Of a stretch of 64,000 bases of DNA, positions 11,377 through 21,782 are shown one piece after another (position 1 is the stretch's first letter; every line of letters begins with the position of its first letter). The notes below the pieces were generated by a model. That model was not told the DNA's origin. It saw nothing but the letters and a program-made list of their open reading frames with translations, and did no database searches. This DNA comes from Trichomonas vaginalis G3. Taxonomy: Eukaryota > Parabasalia > Trichomonadida > Trichomonadidae. Where the stretch lies: positions 32,270,082 to 32,334,081 of the forward strand of contig NC_067207.1 of NCBI RefSeq assembly GCF_026262505.1, written 5' to 3'. Made by a program: the position numbers and the translations under genes.

Positions 11377-11940
11377 ATGAGAAAAGTTAAAATTGCGCTT
11401 TTTGGAGACCATAGTGTTGGGAAAACCTCATTAATAAGAAGATTTGCAGATGACGAATTTAATCAAGATACTCTTCCTACTTTACAATCTGAATTCATCA
11501 GTCGAATTTATAATTATGAAGGTGTCAATTATCAAATACAAATTTATGATACTGCTGGTCAAGAAAAATTTAGGTCTTCATCGTACGCTCTAACTCATGC
11601 TGTTCAAGGCGTTATTTTAGTTTATGATATTACAAGAAGAGATTCTTTTACAGAAATTGAATCTATTTTGGCAAATATACCTAGAGATAGACGTATTATT
11701 TTAGTTGGAAATAAATCGGATCTAGGAAATGATCGAGAAGTTTCTACAGAAGAAGGTACAAGGTTTGCAAACGAGCATGATTTGCCATTTTTCGAAACAT
11801 CAGCCGAGTTTGTGTCAAACGTTGTAGAATCATTCGAAAGATTAATTCAGATGATTAGAGATAATCCTCCCACCGAAGATGGCATTCAACTTACGGAAGG
11901 AAATGGTAATAATAGCAATCAAAAGAAGGGCTGCTGTTAA
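11377..11940 (+). CDS. divergent Rab-family small GTPase
   Basis: I start at ATG 11377 (187 aa, MRKVKIALFGDHSVGKTS), since the in-frame extension upstream precedes the first beta strand and has no counterpart in Rabs. A TCATAA initiator-like match lies about 25 bases upstream. G motifs: GDHSVGKT, YDTAGQE, NKSD and ETSAE are all present. Switch I reads DTLPTLQSEF in place of the usual TIG(V/A)xF, so effector binding may be unusual. The tail ends KKGCC, a prenylation signal. Inferred to be a membrane-traffic switch; subfamily not assignable by eye. Confidence 0.88.
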   Translation: MRKVKIALFGDHSVGKTSLIRRFADDEFNQDTLPTLQSEFISRIYNYEGVNYQIQIYDTAGQEKFRSSSYALTHAVQGVILVYDITRRDSFTEIESILANIPRDRRIILVGNKSDLGNDREVSTEEGTRFANEHDLPFFETSAEFVSNVVESFERLIQMIRDNPPTEDGIQLTEGNGNNSNQKKGCC

Positions 11941-12408
11941 CGAACTTTTTTTAACTATTACTCTTATAAAATTTTGTTTGTTTTTTTCAAATATGAATCC
12001 ATCCAATGTATGGATTAATGCTTATGTTTTAGAACGTTTCAACGCATATAACATTAATAAAGCAACGAATTACTTGATTTTTGATATAATTTTTGCTCAA
12101 AAACGGAATAAGTTATATGGTTATACTTATACATCGAATGTACTGAAGTTCCACAAAGTGATACCATATGTTGCGTCTGTAATCAAAGATTTGAGAATTT
12201 TATTCAAATATTAAAAGTGTCATTATTTTTAATTTTCATAATTTTAATTATTATCATCCAAACAATCTTCGAAAAGTAAAAATGTTTGAACTTCACAATT
12301 TTTGAGCAGTTTTGAAAATTAAAGTTATTGATATTTCCAAATTCTCTAGCATTTTAAAATTTTATTTCTGAATTTTTTTTAATTTATTTTTGTATACTTA
12401 TTTATCCC
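11941..12408. other. intergenic, nothing recognised
   Basis: Short AT-rich gap between the Rab-like gene and the B56-like gene; overlapping reading frames here are shadows. Confidence 0.55.
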
Positions 12409-13803
12409 ATGAACCGTACGCCTTTGAGCGCTTCTCTGAGACCAGTGATGGGTAATAGAGGACGCTCAATATCAAGCATTCTGGGAATACACACAAATAC
12501 AGCAAGGCCTACGGTTAAAATCATGAATTCAGGCGTTTTCCAAAATCCTCGATCAACTACTCAGCTTTTACCATCACTCAATGATAATTCCAATAATAGA
12601 GCACTTTCAACGAACTATTTTTCTGGAGGAAATGCTCTCCCTGGCCAAATTAATAAAGAATTAACCCAAAAGATCCTTTCTTTAAAACCAGACATAAAAC
12701 AAGTTTCACAATTTGCAATAGAAGCTAGATCTTCCGATAGTTATCTGTGCATTTCAGAAGAAACAACATTACACTTATATAATACGATTGGAGAGATTAT
12801 TTTTAGACCTTTCGATGATATGACATACCTTGATGAATATAACGACGACCCTTTCGTTAAATCTTTAGATGTATGGAAAGATTTAAAGAATATTTATTCA
12901 TTATTACAATGTCTCATCACAAATGCATTTCCTAAGGCAACAATAGATTGGCTTATGAATAAGAATGCAGAAAAGCTGTTTATGAACTTATTATCACCAG
13001 ATCCAAGAGAAGTAACAGTGATTGAATCAATTGTTTTGTCTATTTTCAAGAGTTGGGCTGATATTTCAACCAAATTTGTTAGTGCTTCGACAGTCATTAT
13101 ACAGAATTTCCTTGACGGAATTCATACTTTTTACGGAATTTCGACCGTAATGAAATTTTTAGACCTCTATTACAGATCAAGCAGTGATGCGTGGGATGAA
13201 TCATCAAATACTCTCACTTTAACGCTTTTCATCCCTGCTTTGCTTAATAATTTTGCGTACAAATATTATTCGCCTCTAAATCGAGTTCTTTCGTTTGCCT
13301 ACTCTAAGAATGAATCACTAGCTGAAACTTGCTTATCGAAAATGCTAAAATCATGGCCAGTAACTTGTTCATCAAACATTGTCTGTTTTTTACACCATTT
13401 TTCATCGATTGTTACAATAGCTGGGCCAAATAAAATTACACCATACGTAGTACCAATGTTTAATCATATTATTGAATCAGCGAAAAGCGACAACCACAAA
13501 GTCTCGTTTTCAGCACTTACGATCAGTTCTAACGTTACTTTTATCTTTGAGTTCTTACAGACTTACGGGCATTACGTCAGAGCTCTTTATTCAGTTGCCG
13601 AAGAAATGCAAACGAAACATTGGTCAGAAGAGGTCAGAATGGCAGCCAAACAGGCACTTATATCTATTAATAACGCTGCCCCACAGATTAAGCTTATCCC
13701 TGCTCCAAATCCTCAAGCACAGAAGTCACAAAGATTAGAAATTTGGAAAGAACTTTCTTCTCAATGTGGAGTGGAATTGGTCGATCCTTTCTCTCAGAAA
13801 TAA
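12409..13803 (+). CDS. PP2A B56 (B')-type regulatory subunit
   Basis: 464 aa. A basic, Ser-rich N-terminal ~75 residues precede a helical-repeat body. The body matches the B56 core as I recall it: LLSPDPREVTVIESIVLSIF (family: [21 protein letters not shown]), then LFIPALLNNFAYKYYSPLNRV, then SLAETCLSKMLKSWPVTCSSN followed by FLHHFSSIV (family: [24 protein letters not shown]). B56 proteins select substrates (LxxIxE motifs) for the PP2A core enzyme and act in cytosol, kinetochore and nucleus. Length is normal for the family. The first ATG is used; no initiator is evident. Confidence 0.82.
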   Translation: MNRTPLSASLRPVMGNRGRSISSILGIHTNTARPTVKIMNSGVFQNPRSTTQLLPSLNDNSNNRALSTNYFSGGNALPGQINKELTQKILSLKPDIKQVSQFAIEARSSDSYLCISEETTLHLYNTIGEIIFRPFDDMTYLDEYNDDPFVKSLDVWKDLKNIYSLLQCLITNAFPKATIDWLMNKNAEKLFMNLLSPDPREVTVIESIVLSIFKSWADISTKFVSASTVIIQNFLDGIHTFYGISTVMKFLDLYYRSSSDAWDESSNTLTLTLFIPALLNNFAYKYYSPLNRVLSFAYSKNESLAETCLSKMLKSWPVTCSSNIVCFLHHFSSIVTIAGPNKITPYVVPMFNHIIESAKSDNHKVSFSALTISSNVTFIFEFLQTYGHYVRALYSVAEEMQTKHWSEEVRMAAKQALISINNAAPQIKLIPAPNPQAQKSQRLEIWKELSSQCGVELVDPFSQK

Positions 13804-14018
13804 TTATAATATTATATATTGTATTGTTATTTAAAAATAAATTTTATGGCTGTTACTTTTTTTTTTCATCTGTCAAATTTCTTATCAATTTTTACTGAAT
13901 TTTTCAGAAATTTACACTTTACGTGAATAAGATAATAATATTATAAATAAGATATATATGATTTTAACATTCAATTTCAACTCTCAATTGAGATTTTTTA
14001 TCGTTGTATTTTTTTCAG

Positions 14019-17000
14019 ATGACAGAGAGTGAGAATTTTTCGACACTTCTTTCTTATCTAGCATCTGATTTCAGAGTCGAAATTAGTGATCCGATGGTAC
14101 AAAGATTCCTCATGGAGCAGAATATTCCAGTTGTCGATCAAATTGAAAGAGAAAAAGCGATTTCTCATTACAATCTGACAAAAGATCTCCGAGAGTCAAT
14201 TAAATGCATGCAAATACCACTGGTTGCTACCAAAGAGAGTTTAAGCCTACTTTTGTCATTCGAAAAAACAAATAAAATCCCCGGAAAATTAATTTTACCA
14301 TTTGTTGCGTTTTATTCTTTTGGGTTGCTATCACACAATGTTTCGGATGAAAATGACATCGTTCAATTATTAATTTTACTTTTATCTTATTATCATTCTG
14401 CCATAGGCGAAAAGTTAGCATTATTCATATATGACAACATATTGTCCGATATTCTTACAAAGAATTTCAGCAGTTTTAATGAAGAGTTCATCTTACAATT
14501 TGCTCAATATTGCAATATTGCACTAAGAGGCAACGAAACAGCCTTTTTTCAATTAGCGGCATTTTCAAAAATCTTCCAGAGTAGAGAAGATACCTACGAA
14601 ATTACAAATCTTGCTAATACTCTCATGGAATTGATTGATTATTTGCCAAGCTCTTGCAACACGCTCAAACCGACAGAAATTTTGGATGTTTTATCAACAG
14701 ATATTAGTAGCTGCGATGAAAAACTTATATTATTACTATTCAAATACGGTTCCCATTTTATATGTGACGAAATAGAGCTACTGTTAAACAAATTCGCTAA
14801 GTTAGTTTACGGACTAACTAAAAACAAGCTTAATTTCTTGAAATCAACAGATTTTCCTTATATAAATCTTAATAGACCGAAATCTCGAGTAATTGAACAA
14901 GAAACAGAATTAGTAATAAACGCAGACATCAATACAATTAAGAATACATCGAGTTTGACTTACAATTCCTTGTTATTCCACAAGAAAAATGTAATGATTT
15001 CGGAATTCATGAATATTGGCTCAAAAATACAAGAATGTTACAAGGACACGATTACATCATCCATTATTTCATGTTTTCTTCATTTTTCTCATGACGAAAA
15101 ATATATTCCATTTTTATTTTTAATTGAATTGTTTAATATCCCTCTAACAGACAATTTATATGATGTTATGACTGATCCTTTGGTATTTAACCCTTCAGCA
15201 ACAATTTATAACTGTGATTTTGATGAATTTACTGTTTTTGTGCGTTCAAAGGTTGTAAACATCATTGCACAATCGAACAATGAATATTTCACATGGTTTA
15301 TTGACAAATTCCAGAATTCTCCTTTGTTATTTGCAGAAATTATTTCTTATTTGACAAATTCAATCAGAAATGTTGACCAAAACCTTCTGATTTCAAAGAA
15401 CATACTCAAGGCTATCTATTATTCATGTTCTGATTGCGATTTGTTGATTTCAAAATCAAAAGAAAATGAAAATTTTCAAAAGTCACTTTTTCTTGCAAGA
15501 ATGTCACTTTTTATTTATAATTCACGATTATTAGAAGTTAGTCAGAGCTGTATGAAGATGAATTACTTTGTAGACGTGTTCATGAAAGCGATAAACTTCG
15601 AAATTTTCAGGAATTTGATAACGAAAAAAATTGAATCAATTTTGAGAGAAAAAGAAGACGTTAAATCAGCTGTCACTTTTGTAAATAATAGTTTGAATAT
15701 TTTGATATCAAAAAACAAGTATTATGACATAGGTTTCCAACTGATTGAAGTTGTTTCTTCTGTTGTTTCTGTAAATTCTGAATTGGTTTACAAAATCAAA
15801 ATTTTGCCAAACACAGTTGTTCAATTTTTGGAAAAAATGCCAACACAAAAAAAATTAGTAATAACTTTAAATTTGTTAATTTCATGTTTTATGTTTTCCA
15901 ATGTTAATTTGGATGATTCGAGATTGTTAAAACTTGCAAATACAATTATCCAAATAAATGAACAAGAAAATTGTGAAAATTTGACAACAAAACTTCTTAG
16001 TTTGTTTTCAGGATGTACAACAACATATGATAATCATTCTTTCCTCATCAAAAGAAAGAATTTAATTACATTTTTTGTCTCTATTTTTTCTTTTATGTCA
16101 AAATTGTCAGAATTTTTAGTTTACATGGCAAAAGTCATGGAATTTTCATTTTTCAATAGAATAGAAACTGAAGAATCCGGATTGGACTCGATTCTGCTTG
16201 ATTTAATCATTAATTTTCCAAATGATTTCGTTTTTAGAGGTTTTAGAATTAAGAACTTTACATCAAAAAGTGACATCTTAAAAATCATTTCAGATTTAGC
16301 GACAATTTTATCTTATAAATCAAATTTGAGTTGCGCGGAAAAAATAATGGAAATAATTTTACACAAAAGTGAACTTTCACAAGAATTTATAACTATTTTA
16401 ATTCCAAAACTATCAAATTTAAATAATATGTTACCAATATCGAATCCAATGATTTATTTCAATATTTTTGGTGTTTCAACATCAGATTTATTGAAAAATT
16501 CTTCTTTGAGTTTTTGGTTTTTCATTGATGATGAATTACAAGTGAAAAACCATTTCGAATTAAGTATTCTTTCATCAGTATTAGAAGATAATACTCCTTT
16601 GTTTAATATTTGGCTGAAAAAAGATACAATTGCATGCAAATTACAGCAACAAACGAAAGTTTCTGAATTTTCTTTGATGAAAAGTATTCAATTTTCTTGT
16701 TGGCATTTTCTGACGTTGTCTTTATCTTTGGATGAAAGTAATTCTAGTTTAACTATAACTGTTTTCATTGATCAATCTGGTTTCTTCCAAAACACAATTT
16801 CGTTTTTAGATGAATTAAATACAAAAACGAAAATAACTTTTGGAAACAATCTAAAACAAAAATGCAGCAAAAATGAATTATTATCAGCAGTAATTGTTAA
16901 AGATCTTGTGATGTATGGAAGATTAATAACAAGACAAGAACATTGGAATTTATATGAAAACAAAAACCAAAATGAAATTGTTCCTGTTTTGTTTTCTTAT

Positions 17001-20000
17001 CCAAAGAAAAATGAACAAAAATATAATTTTGTTTTACAAAAACCGTTCAAAGGATATATACCTGAATTACCAAATATTTTTGATGTTTTTAGATTGTATT
17101 ATCCAATTGAAAACATTACTCCTGCTTTCTTGTTATTCGACAAATTGGAATTTGTTAATCAAGTTTTAATTATTGATTTTTTGAAACATATTTACTCTGA
17201 CATGTTTTACAAGTTCTTCTCTTTGATTCCTTCACTTTTGTTGCAGCAAAATCCATCAATTTTATCTTTTAATTTGTATAACAAGTTTTATATGGCTTTG
17301 GATGTTTGTAAAACAGAAGAATCATTGTTTTCTTTGTATTCAAACATTCTAATGAATTTCGAATTATGGGTAAGAAGTGCAGACCTGCAAAAGATTGTTC
17401 AGCATTGGTATTCTTATTTGTTAAAAGGTTACGAATTCCAAAAAACAGAAAATTTTGTTAAGAAAATAATCGTAAATCTCAGAAAATATTTTTATTTTGA
17501 GAAAAATGAAGTTAATTTTGTTTCTAATTTGGAAAGGGATTCGAATGTAGATATAGAGAAATGTAATAGATTAATACAAAAGATGTTAATTGAGAATTGT
17601 TCGAATGTTATTAATCAAGAAGATATTGATTTTATTTTTGTCAACGCGAAACTTTCTCAAGACAGAAAAATGAAATTGATTTTATTAGAAATTGGTCAAA
17701 AATTCTCGAAAATTGTCAAAGGAACACAAAAATCTATTGATGCTTTACTTTCTATTGATACTTATTTGAACTTTGAATTAACAGAAACAATTGTTAAATC
17801 ACTTTATAACTTGTCAGAAGAAAATTTATTCAATGTTAATTTGATTAATTTAATTTATTTATTCAATACATCAATGAAAAGTGACATTTCTCAAATACAA
17901 ACAAAACTAAGGGCAATTAATTCTTCTCTTTCAGATATACTAAGTAGAAGTGATAGAATTCCTGAATTACATGATAATTTAGGTTTTGATTTTTTGTTGA
18001 GTTTTAATTTGTTGGAATTAGTTCCTTTATCTTATCCAATCTTTTTACATTTAGCATTTTTAAACAAAGAAAATGGTGATTTCAGGAAAACTCTTTATAG
18101 ATACTTATTGGCATGGATAGAAGATGATAAATTTGTAGAAGCAGTTCGATCCCAAAAATGTTGGTATTTAGTTCCGATATATTGTTTTTCTCAAGTGAAA
18201 TATGATGAAGAACCTGAAATAATGAAATTTATTTGTCAAGTTTCAACAAGAAATCCATTTTCTTATGAAAGTTTGACTTCTGTTTTGAATTGTTTTGATA
18301 TTATTCAATCTATATATCATTCAGATTTGAAATACCACAAAGCACAAGTTTTAGTTTCTTTGATTTGTCTTGATTTCGATTCGAATTTGTTCAAAGAATG
18401 TTTCGAAATTTTGTTTATCGAAACAAAACAACAAATCAATTTAATTGATATCCAGAAATCAAGAATGGCTCCGGAAATGAGTTTCGAAGATGATACAGAA
18501 GAATTTGATTTCGATGATTATGTCGAAAAAGATAAAATTAATGAAAAAGTGACAGATCATTTTATTCTTAATGATTTATTTAGAATAGAAGATATTAGAA
18601 CAAATCTTTCATTGATCAAATCATTAGACATGAGAGATTTGTTGTCTTCTTTATTGAGTTTTTGTAAAATTTGTCAAATCTTGAAGTCGGAAGTTCTTTG
18701 TCAAATTATTGATTACACGAATTCATCGAAAGAAAATCAAAATGAGCTTTGTAAAATAATTTTAGAGAATTATGAAGAAATTAACAAAATGTTGGATGAC
18801 AGAAAAATTGACATCTTAAAGACATTGTTCGAAATCAAATCCATTATTCATAGAATAAATTACAATGAAATGGTCGAACAAACTATGTCAATTTTGTCAG
18901 AATTCCAAGAAAACAAAGAAAAACTTGACTTTTTGGCAAATAAATCTCGTGAATTTATTATGAAGAGATTTATTAATCAGAGATCAATTTGGAGATACAG
19001 TTTCAACACAAAATTGCGAATTTCTGATCGAACAACATCATTTTTCTTCAAAACAAGACTGAAAATTGTTTTGAAGACTCCAAAAATTTCTCAAAATTAC
19101 GAATTAGAAAACACAGAATTTTTGAATTTTTCGATTCCTTTCAAAGCCCAAAAGATCGAGAAAAAGTCAACAGAGAATTGTTTCTTCTATTTGCAGAAGA
19201 AATCATTTACATTGTTGAAAGAAAACAAAAACAAAATTGATGTTGATTTTTCGAATATTCAACACATTTTAATTCGCGATCAATCTAAAATCGAATTTTT
19301 CTTGTTGACAGGAAAATCGATTTATTTGGATTTCTATCCAAGAAAGAACACTGATATAATGAACAAATTGTCCGCTTTTAACATGCCAAATCTGATTTTC
19401 TTCCAAGATATTCCTGCTGAATTATATATTAGAAAAATTGGTTTGTTCAAGAAATGGAAAGAAAATGAAATTTCTAATTTGACTTTTCTCATTTTGATCA
19501 ACATTTTCTTTGGAAAATCTTACAAAGAAAACAACAAAATCTTGTTACCTTTTGATTTGGATCCAAATGACATGTTTATTCCTGAATTCCACACTCAAAA
19601 AATCTTGAATTCATTAAAATTAAATCAAGATTTAACAAAAAGTGACAAAAAATCCAAAATTTCTGAGAAAAATCCAAGTTCTGGCGAAATTTCACCGAGA
19701 AAAGACAAAGAAAATGAATTTAATTTGTATGATGATGAAAACATTGATATTGATGTTGATCAGAGCGAGATAAACAACAGAGATGTTGTTCATTCATCTT
19801 TTAACCAAAAAACGAAAATAAATCAAAGAAAAATTGAAGATATCGAGAGATTTGTTAAAGACACATTTGGAATAGAAGACAAACAAAGCAATGAAGAATC
19901 AGAATCATATGAAATTCTTTGGGAAAAGTTGTTACACGTCAAACAAAATTCAATTCCTTTCATCACAGAAATGTCTAATGAAAACACAGAACAAAATTTC

Positions 20001-20843
20001 ATTCATGATGCTAAATTTGTTCCATATTCGAAATTGTTTTTGATTGGTGATAAAACAATATGTGTTTCAGATGACAATTTCTCAGTCGAACAAAAAGATA
20101 CAGAAAAGAAAATTATCAAAATCCAAGGCCATATCAAAGATGCATTAAAAATCCATGATAATTTAATTCTTTTCAATAAAAGCGACAATGAAATCTCTAT
20201 CTTCAAAGATGATGAAATCAAAACAGACATCATTTGTTCTACAGACTTTTCTTTATCAGCGAGTTTCGGAATTTTCTTTGCATTATGTTCAAAAGTCGGA
20301 AATATCCAAATCTTTAAATTCCCAGACTTTTCATCGCCTTTCAATGAAGTCAAAGTATATTTTGATTGTATTTCATGTTTTGACTTCAATCCAGATCATG
20401 GTATTGTTTGTGTTGGAACACATGATGGATACATCAATGTTTTTGACATGAATAATTCCATTTTACTTAATTCGGTCAAAGTTACCGACAAAACAATCAC
20501 AAAAGTATCAATTACAAAAGATTATGGCTTTGTTGTTGTTTTCAGTTTTGATAGCATTGTTGTTTTGACATGCAATGGCACAGTTATTTCCCGAGTTGAT
20601 GAAGAATTCGATGTCCGGTTTTCATGCACATATTCATTTAAAGGCAACGATGTTGTTGTTTTTGGACCAGTTCGAGATCAAATTTTATGTTTCAACGTCG
20701 GTGACAGCACTATCGATATCAAACATTTCTCCACATTGAACGAGAACATCATTGACATGAAATATGTTGAGGAAAAGAAATGTGTTATCTGGGCTACATC
20801 TGATTGCGTTATTTATATGCAACCTATCATGTATGTATTATAA
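14019..20843 (+). CDS. giant BEACH-WD40 protein with a contracted BEACH domain
   Basis: I start at ATG 14019 (2,274 aa); an ATG five codons upstream is less likely. A long helical N-terminus leads to a concanavalin A-like beta region (~800-945: ISNPMIYFNIFGV, LSFWFFIDDE, IDQSGFF). Next comes a PH-like region (~1,650-1,795), then the BEACH start KKWKENEISNLTFLILINIF (~1,810-1,830). It passes almost at once to FIPEF (~1,853) and a Ser/Asp-rich linker, then the late BEACH helix ERFVKDTFGIEDKQ. WD40-like repeats fill the end (HDGYINVFDMNN; GFVVVFSFDSIVVLTCNGTVI). About 180 residues of the usual BEACH core are absent without any frame break. The family (neurobeachin, LYST, LvsA) controls vesicle fusion and fission. 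Confidence 0.85.
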   Translation: MTESENFSTLLSYLASDFRVEISDPMVQRFLMEQNIPVVDQIEREKAISHYNLTKDLRESIKCMQIPLVATKESLSLLLSFEKTNKIPGKLILPFVAFYSFGLLSHNVSDENDIVQLLILLLSYYHSAIGEKLALFIYDNILSDILTKNFSSFNEEFILQFAQYCNIALRGNETAFFQLAAFSKIFQSREDTYEITNLANTLMELIDYLPSSCNTLKPTEILDVLSTDISSCDEKLILLLFKYGSHFICDEIELLLNKFAKLVYGLTKNKLNFLKSTDFPYINLNRPKSRVIEQETELVINADINTIKNTSSLTYNSLLFHKKNVMISEFMNIGSKIQECYKDTITSSIISCFLHFSHDEKYIPFLFLIELFNIPLTDNLYDVMTDPLVFNPSATIYNCDFDEFTVFVRSKVVNIIAQSNNEYFTWFIDKFQNSPLLFAEIISYLTNSIRNVDQNLLISKNILKAIYYSCSDCDLLISKSKENENFQKSLFLARMSLFIYNSRLLEVSQSCMKMNYFVDVFMKAINFEIFRNLITKKIESILREKEDVKSAVTFVNNSLNILISKNKYYDIGFQLIEVVSSVVSVNSELVYKIKILPNTVVQFLEKMPTQKKLVITLNLLISCFMFSNVNLDDSRLLKLANTIIQINEQENCENLTTKLLSLFSGCTTTYDNHSFLIKRKNLITFFVSIFSFMSKLSEFLVYMAKVMEFSFFNRIETEESGLDSILLDLIINFPNDFVFRGFRIKNFTSKSDILKIISDLATILSYKSNLSCAEKIMEIILHKSELSQEFITILIPKLSNLNNMLPISNPMIYFNIFGVSTSDLLKNSSLSFWFFIDDELQVKNHFELSILSSVLEDNTPLFNIWLKKDTIACKLQQQTKVSEFSLMKSIQFSCWHFLTLSLSLDESNSSLTITVFIDQSGFFQNTISFLDELNTKTKITFGNNLKQKCSKNELLSAVIVKDLVMYGRLITRQEHWNLYENKNQNEIVPVLFSYPKKNEQKYNFVLQKPFKGYIPELPNIFDVFRLYYPIENITPAFLLFDKLEFVNQVLIIDFLKHIYSDMFYKFFSLIPSLLLQQNPSILSFNLYNKFYMALDVCKTEESLFSLYSNILMNFELWVRSADLQKIVQHWYSYLLKGYEFQKTENFVKKIIVNLRKYFYFEKNEVNFVSNLERDSNVDIEKCNRLIQKMLIENCSNVINQEDIDFIFVNAKLSQDRKMKLILLEIGQKFSKIVKGTQKSIDALLSIDTYLNFELTETIVKSLYNLSEENLFNVNLINLIYLFNTSMKSDISQIQTKLRAINSSLSDILSRSDRIPELHDNLGFDFLLSFNLLELVPLSYPIFLHLAFLNKENGDFRKTLYRYLLAWIEDDKFVEAVRSQKCWYLVPIYCFSQVKYDEEPEIMKFICQVSTRNPFSYESLTSVLNCFDIIQSIYHSDLKYHKAQVLVSLICLDFDSNLFKECFEILFIETKQQINLIDIQKSRMAPEMSFEDDTEEFDFDDYVEKDKINEKVTDHFILNDLFRIEDIRTNLSLIKSLDMRDLLSSLLSFCKICQILKSEVLCQIIDYTNSSKENQNELCKIILENYEEINKMLDDRKIDILKTLFEIKSIIHRINYNEMVEQTMSILSEFQENKEKLDFLANKSREFIMKRFINQRSIWRYSFNTKLRISDRTTSFFFKTRLKIVLKTPKISQNYELENTEFLNFSIPFKAQKIEKKSTENCFFYLQKKSFTLLKENKNKIDVDFSNIQHILIRDQSKIEFFLLTGKSIYLDFYPRKNTDIMNKLSAFNMPNLIFFQDIPAELYIRKIGLFKKWKENEISNLTFLILINIFFGKSYKENNKILLPFDLDPNDMFIPEFHTQKILNSLKLNQDLTKSDKKSKISEKNPSSGEISPRKDKENEFNLYDDENIDIDVDQSEINNRDVVHSSFNQKTKINQRKIEDIERFVKDTFGIEDKQSNEESESYEILWEKLLHVKQNSIPFITEMSNENTEQNFIHDAKFVPYSKLFLIGDKTICVSDDNFSVEQKDTEKKIIKIQGHIKDALKIHDNLILFNKSDNEISIFKDDEIKTDIICSTDFSLSASFGIFFALCSKVGNIQIFKFPDFSSPFNEVKVYFDCISCFDFNPDHGIVCVGTHDGYINVFDMNNSILLNSVKVTDKTITKVSITKDYGFVVVFSFDSIVVLTCNGTVISRVDEEFDVRFSCTYSFKGNDVVVFGPVRDQILCFNVGDSTIDIKHFSTLNENIIDMKYVEEKKCVIWATSDCVIYMQPIMYVL

Positions 20844-21280
20844 TAATAAAATATTTATTTATTGCGATTCAAATTCATTTACTCATATCAAAGTGAGAAC
20901 TCATATATTTTCGTCCTATCATAATATGCATAAAGAAGGAAAAAATCTGCGAGTCAAAAGATTTATCTACATCCACTTTTTCATAAATCTCATACAATTA
21001 AGATTATCTCAAAAAGTTGTTAGCTGTCAGGCTCGCTTTTTGTTCAGATATAACAAAGAATCATGATGAATTCATATTATTTTAATATTTTAATTCACTG
21101 TTTCAAGTGTTGGCAAACTAATCATGCCCATAAATGTAAACCTTTCAAAAGTTTTATGAACGACATTTTGAATGCTCTTAAAAGGTGACATAAATGTTTT
21201 GTATTCAGATTTAATAGATTATTTCCTTCCATAAATTTAATAACCTTATAGTTTTATTAAACAATCTTTGTACTCTAACA
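20844..21280. other. intergenic flank left of the Polinton
   Basis: AT-rich DNA after the BEACH gene, up to the target duplication at 21281-21286. No gene or repeat seen. Confidence 0.55.
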
Positions 21281-21286
21281 TTATCA

Positions 21287-21374
21287 AAAAAAAAAAAAAA
21301 AAAAAAAAAGGTAGTGGGGCTTCCAGGCACTTCGTGCCCTCTGGCCCTGAAGATGTTTAGTATAAATGAAGTTT
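21287..21374 (+). repeat. Polinton left terminal inverted repeat
   Basis: A 23-base A-run followed by 65 bp that match the right end (46661-46743 read in reverse) with 6 mismatches. It contains the small hairpin GGCAC-TTC-GTGCC. Confidence 0.92.
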
Positions 21375-21483
21375 TTAATCGAAGGGCTTCCAGGCGCGTT
21401 GCGCCCTCTAGCCCCGAAGATGTTTAGTATAAATGAAGTTTTTAATCGAAGGGCTTCCAGGCGCGTTGCGCCCTCTAGCCCAT
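21318..21483 (+). repeat. 67-bp tandem repeat inside Polinton left end
   Basis: The unit beginning TTCCAGG starts at 21321, 21388 and 21455, an exact 67-bp period, with the third copy partial. The terminal unit differs from the inner two; the inner ones match the right terminus better (hairpin GGCGC-GTT-GCGCC). The right end has only one unit, so the array arose at the left end only. Confidence 0.9.
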
Positions 21484-21782
21484 AAGAAATTTTTCCCAAG
21501 ACCCAAGAGGAGGACCGAACCCCAGCCGACCAGCCGTTGACTTTTTTGTAGAGCACTCAAAATAGTATAACTTTGTCCGGACAAGTAAGGGTCTATCATC
21601 GCTACAGTAAAAGTTACAGGCGTTCCAAGGAAGTATACTTTGAGAAGCCTTTTCTCCCTTATAGAATGAGATAGGACGGTTATTTTACAAAACTGACAAC
21701 ACTTTGACCGAGTAGTTTTTTGTGCTGAACAAAAAGTGTCATATATACATCTGTCAAAAACCGCTTTTTAACTTCACTTAAA

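Noticed and set aside
14004-14019. TTTTTTTCAG directly before the BEACH ATG as a 3' splice site
   Set aside because: Trichomonad introns end in a longer fixed motif (ACTAAC...AG type) that is absent here; a T-rich leader is enough.
21490-21560. tRNA-like signals (GGTTCGGTCC on minus, GTAGAGC on plus) inside the Polinton left end
   Set aside because: The D-arm-like and T-arm-like pieces are on opposite strands and in the wrong order; no cloverleaf can be drawn.
21284-21599. Minus-strand ORFs across the Polinton left terminus
   Set aside because: They read through the 67-bp repeats and the A-run; repeated protein sequence simply mirrors the DNA repeat.
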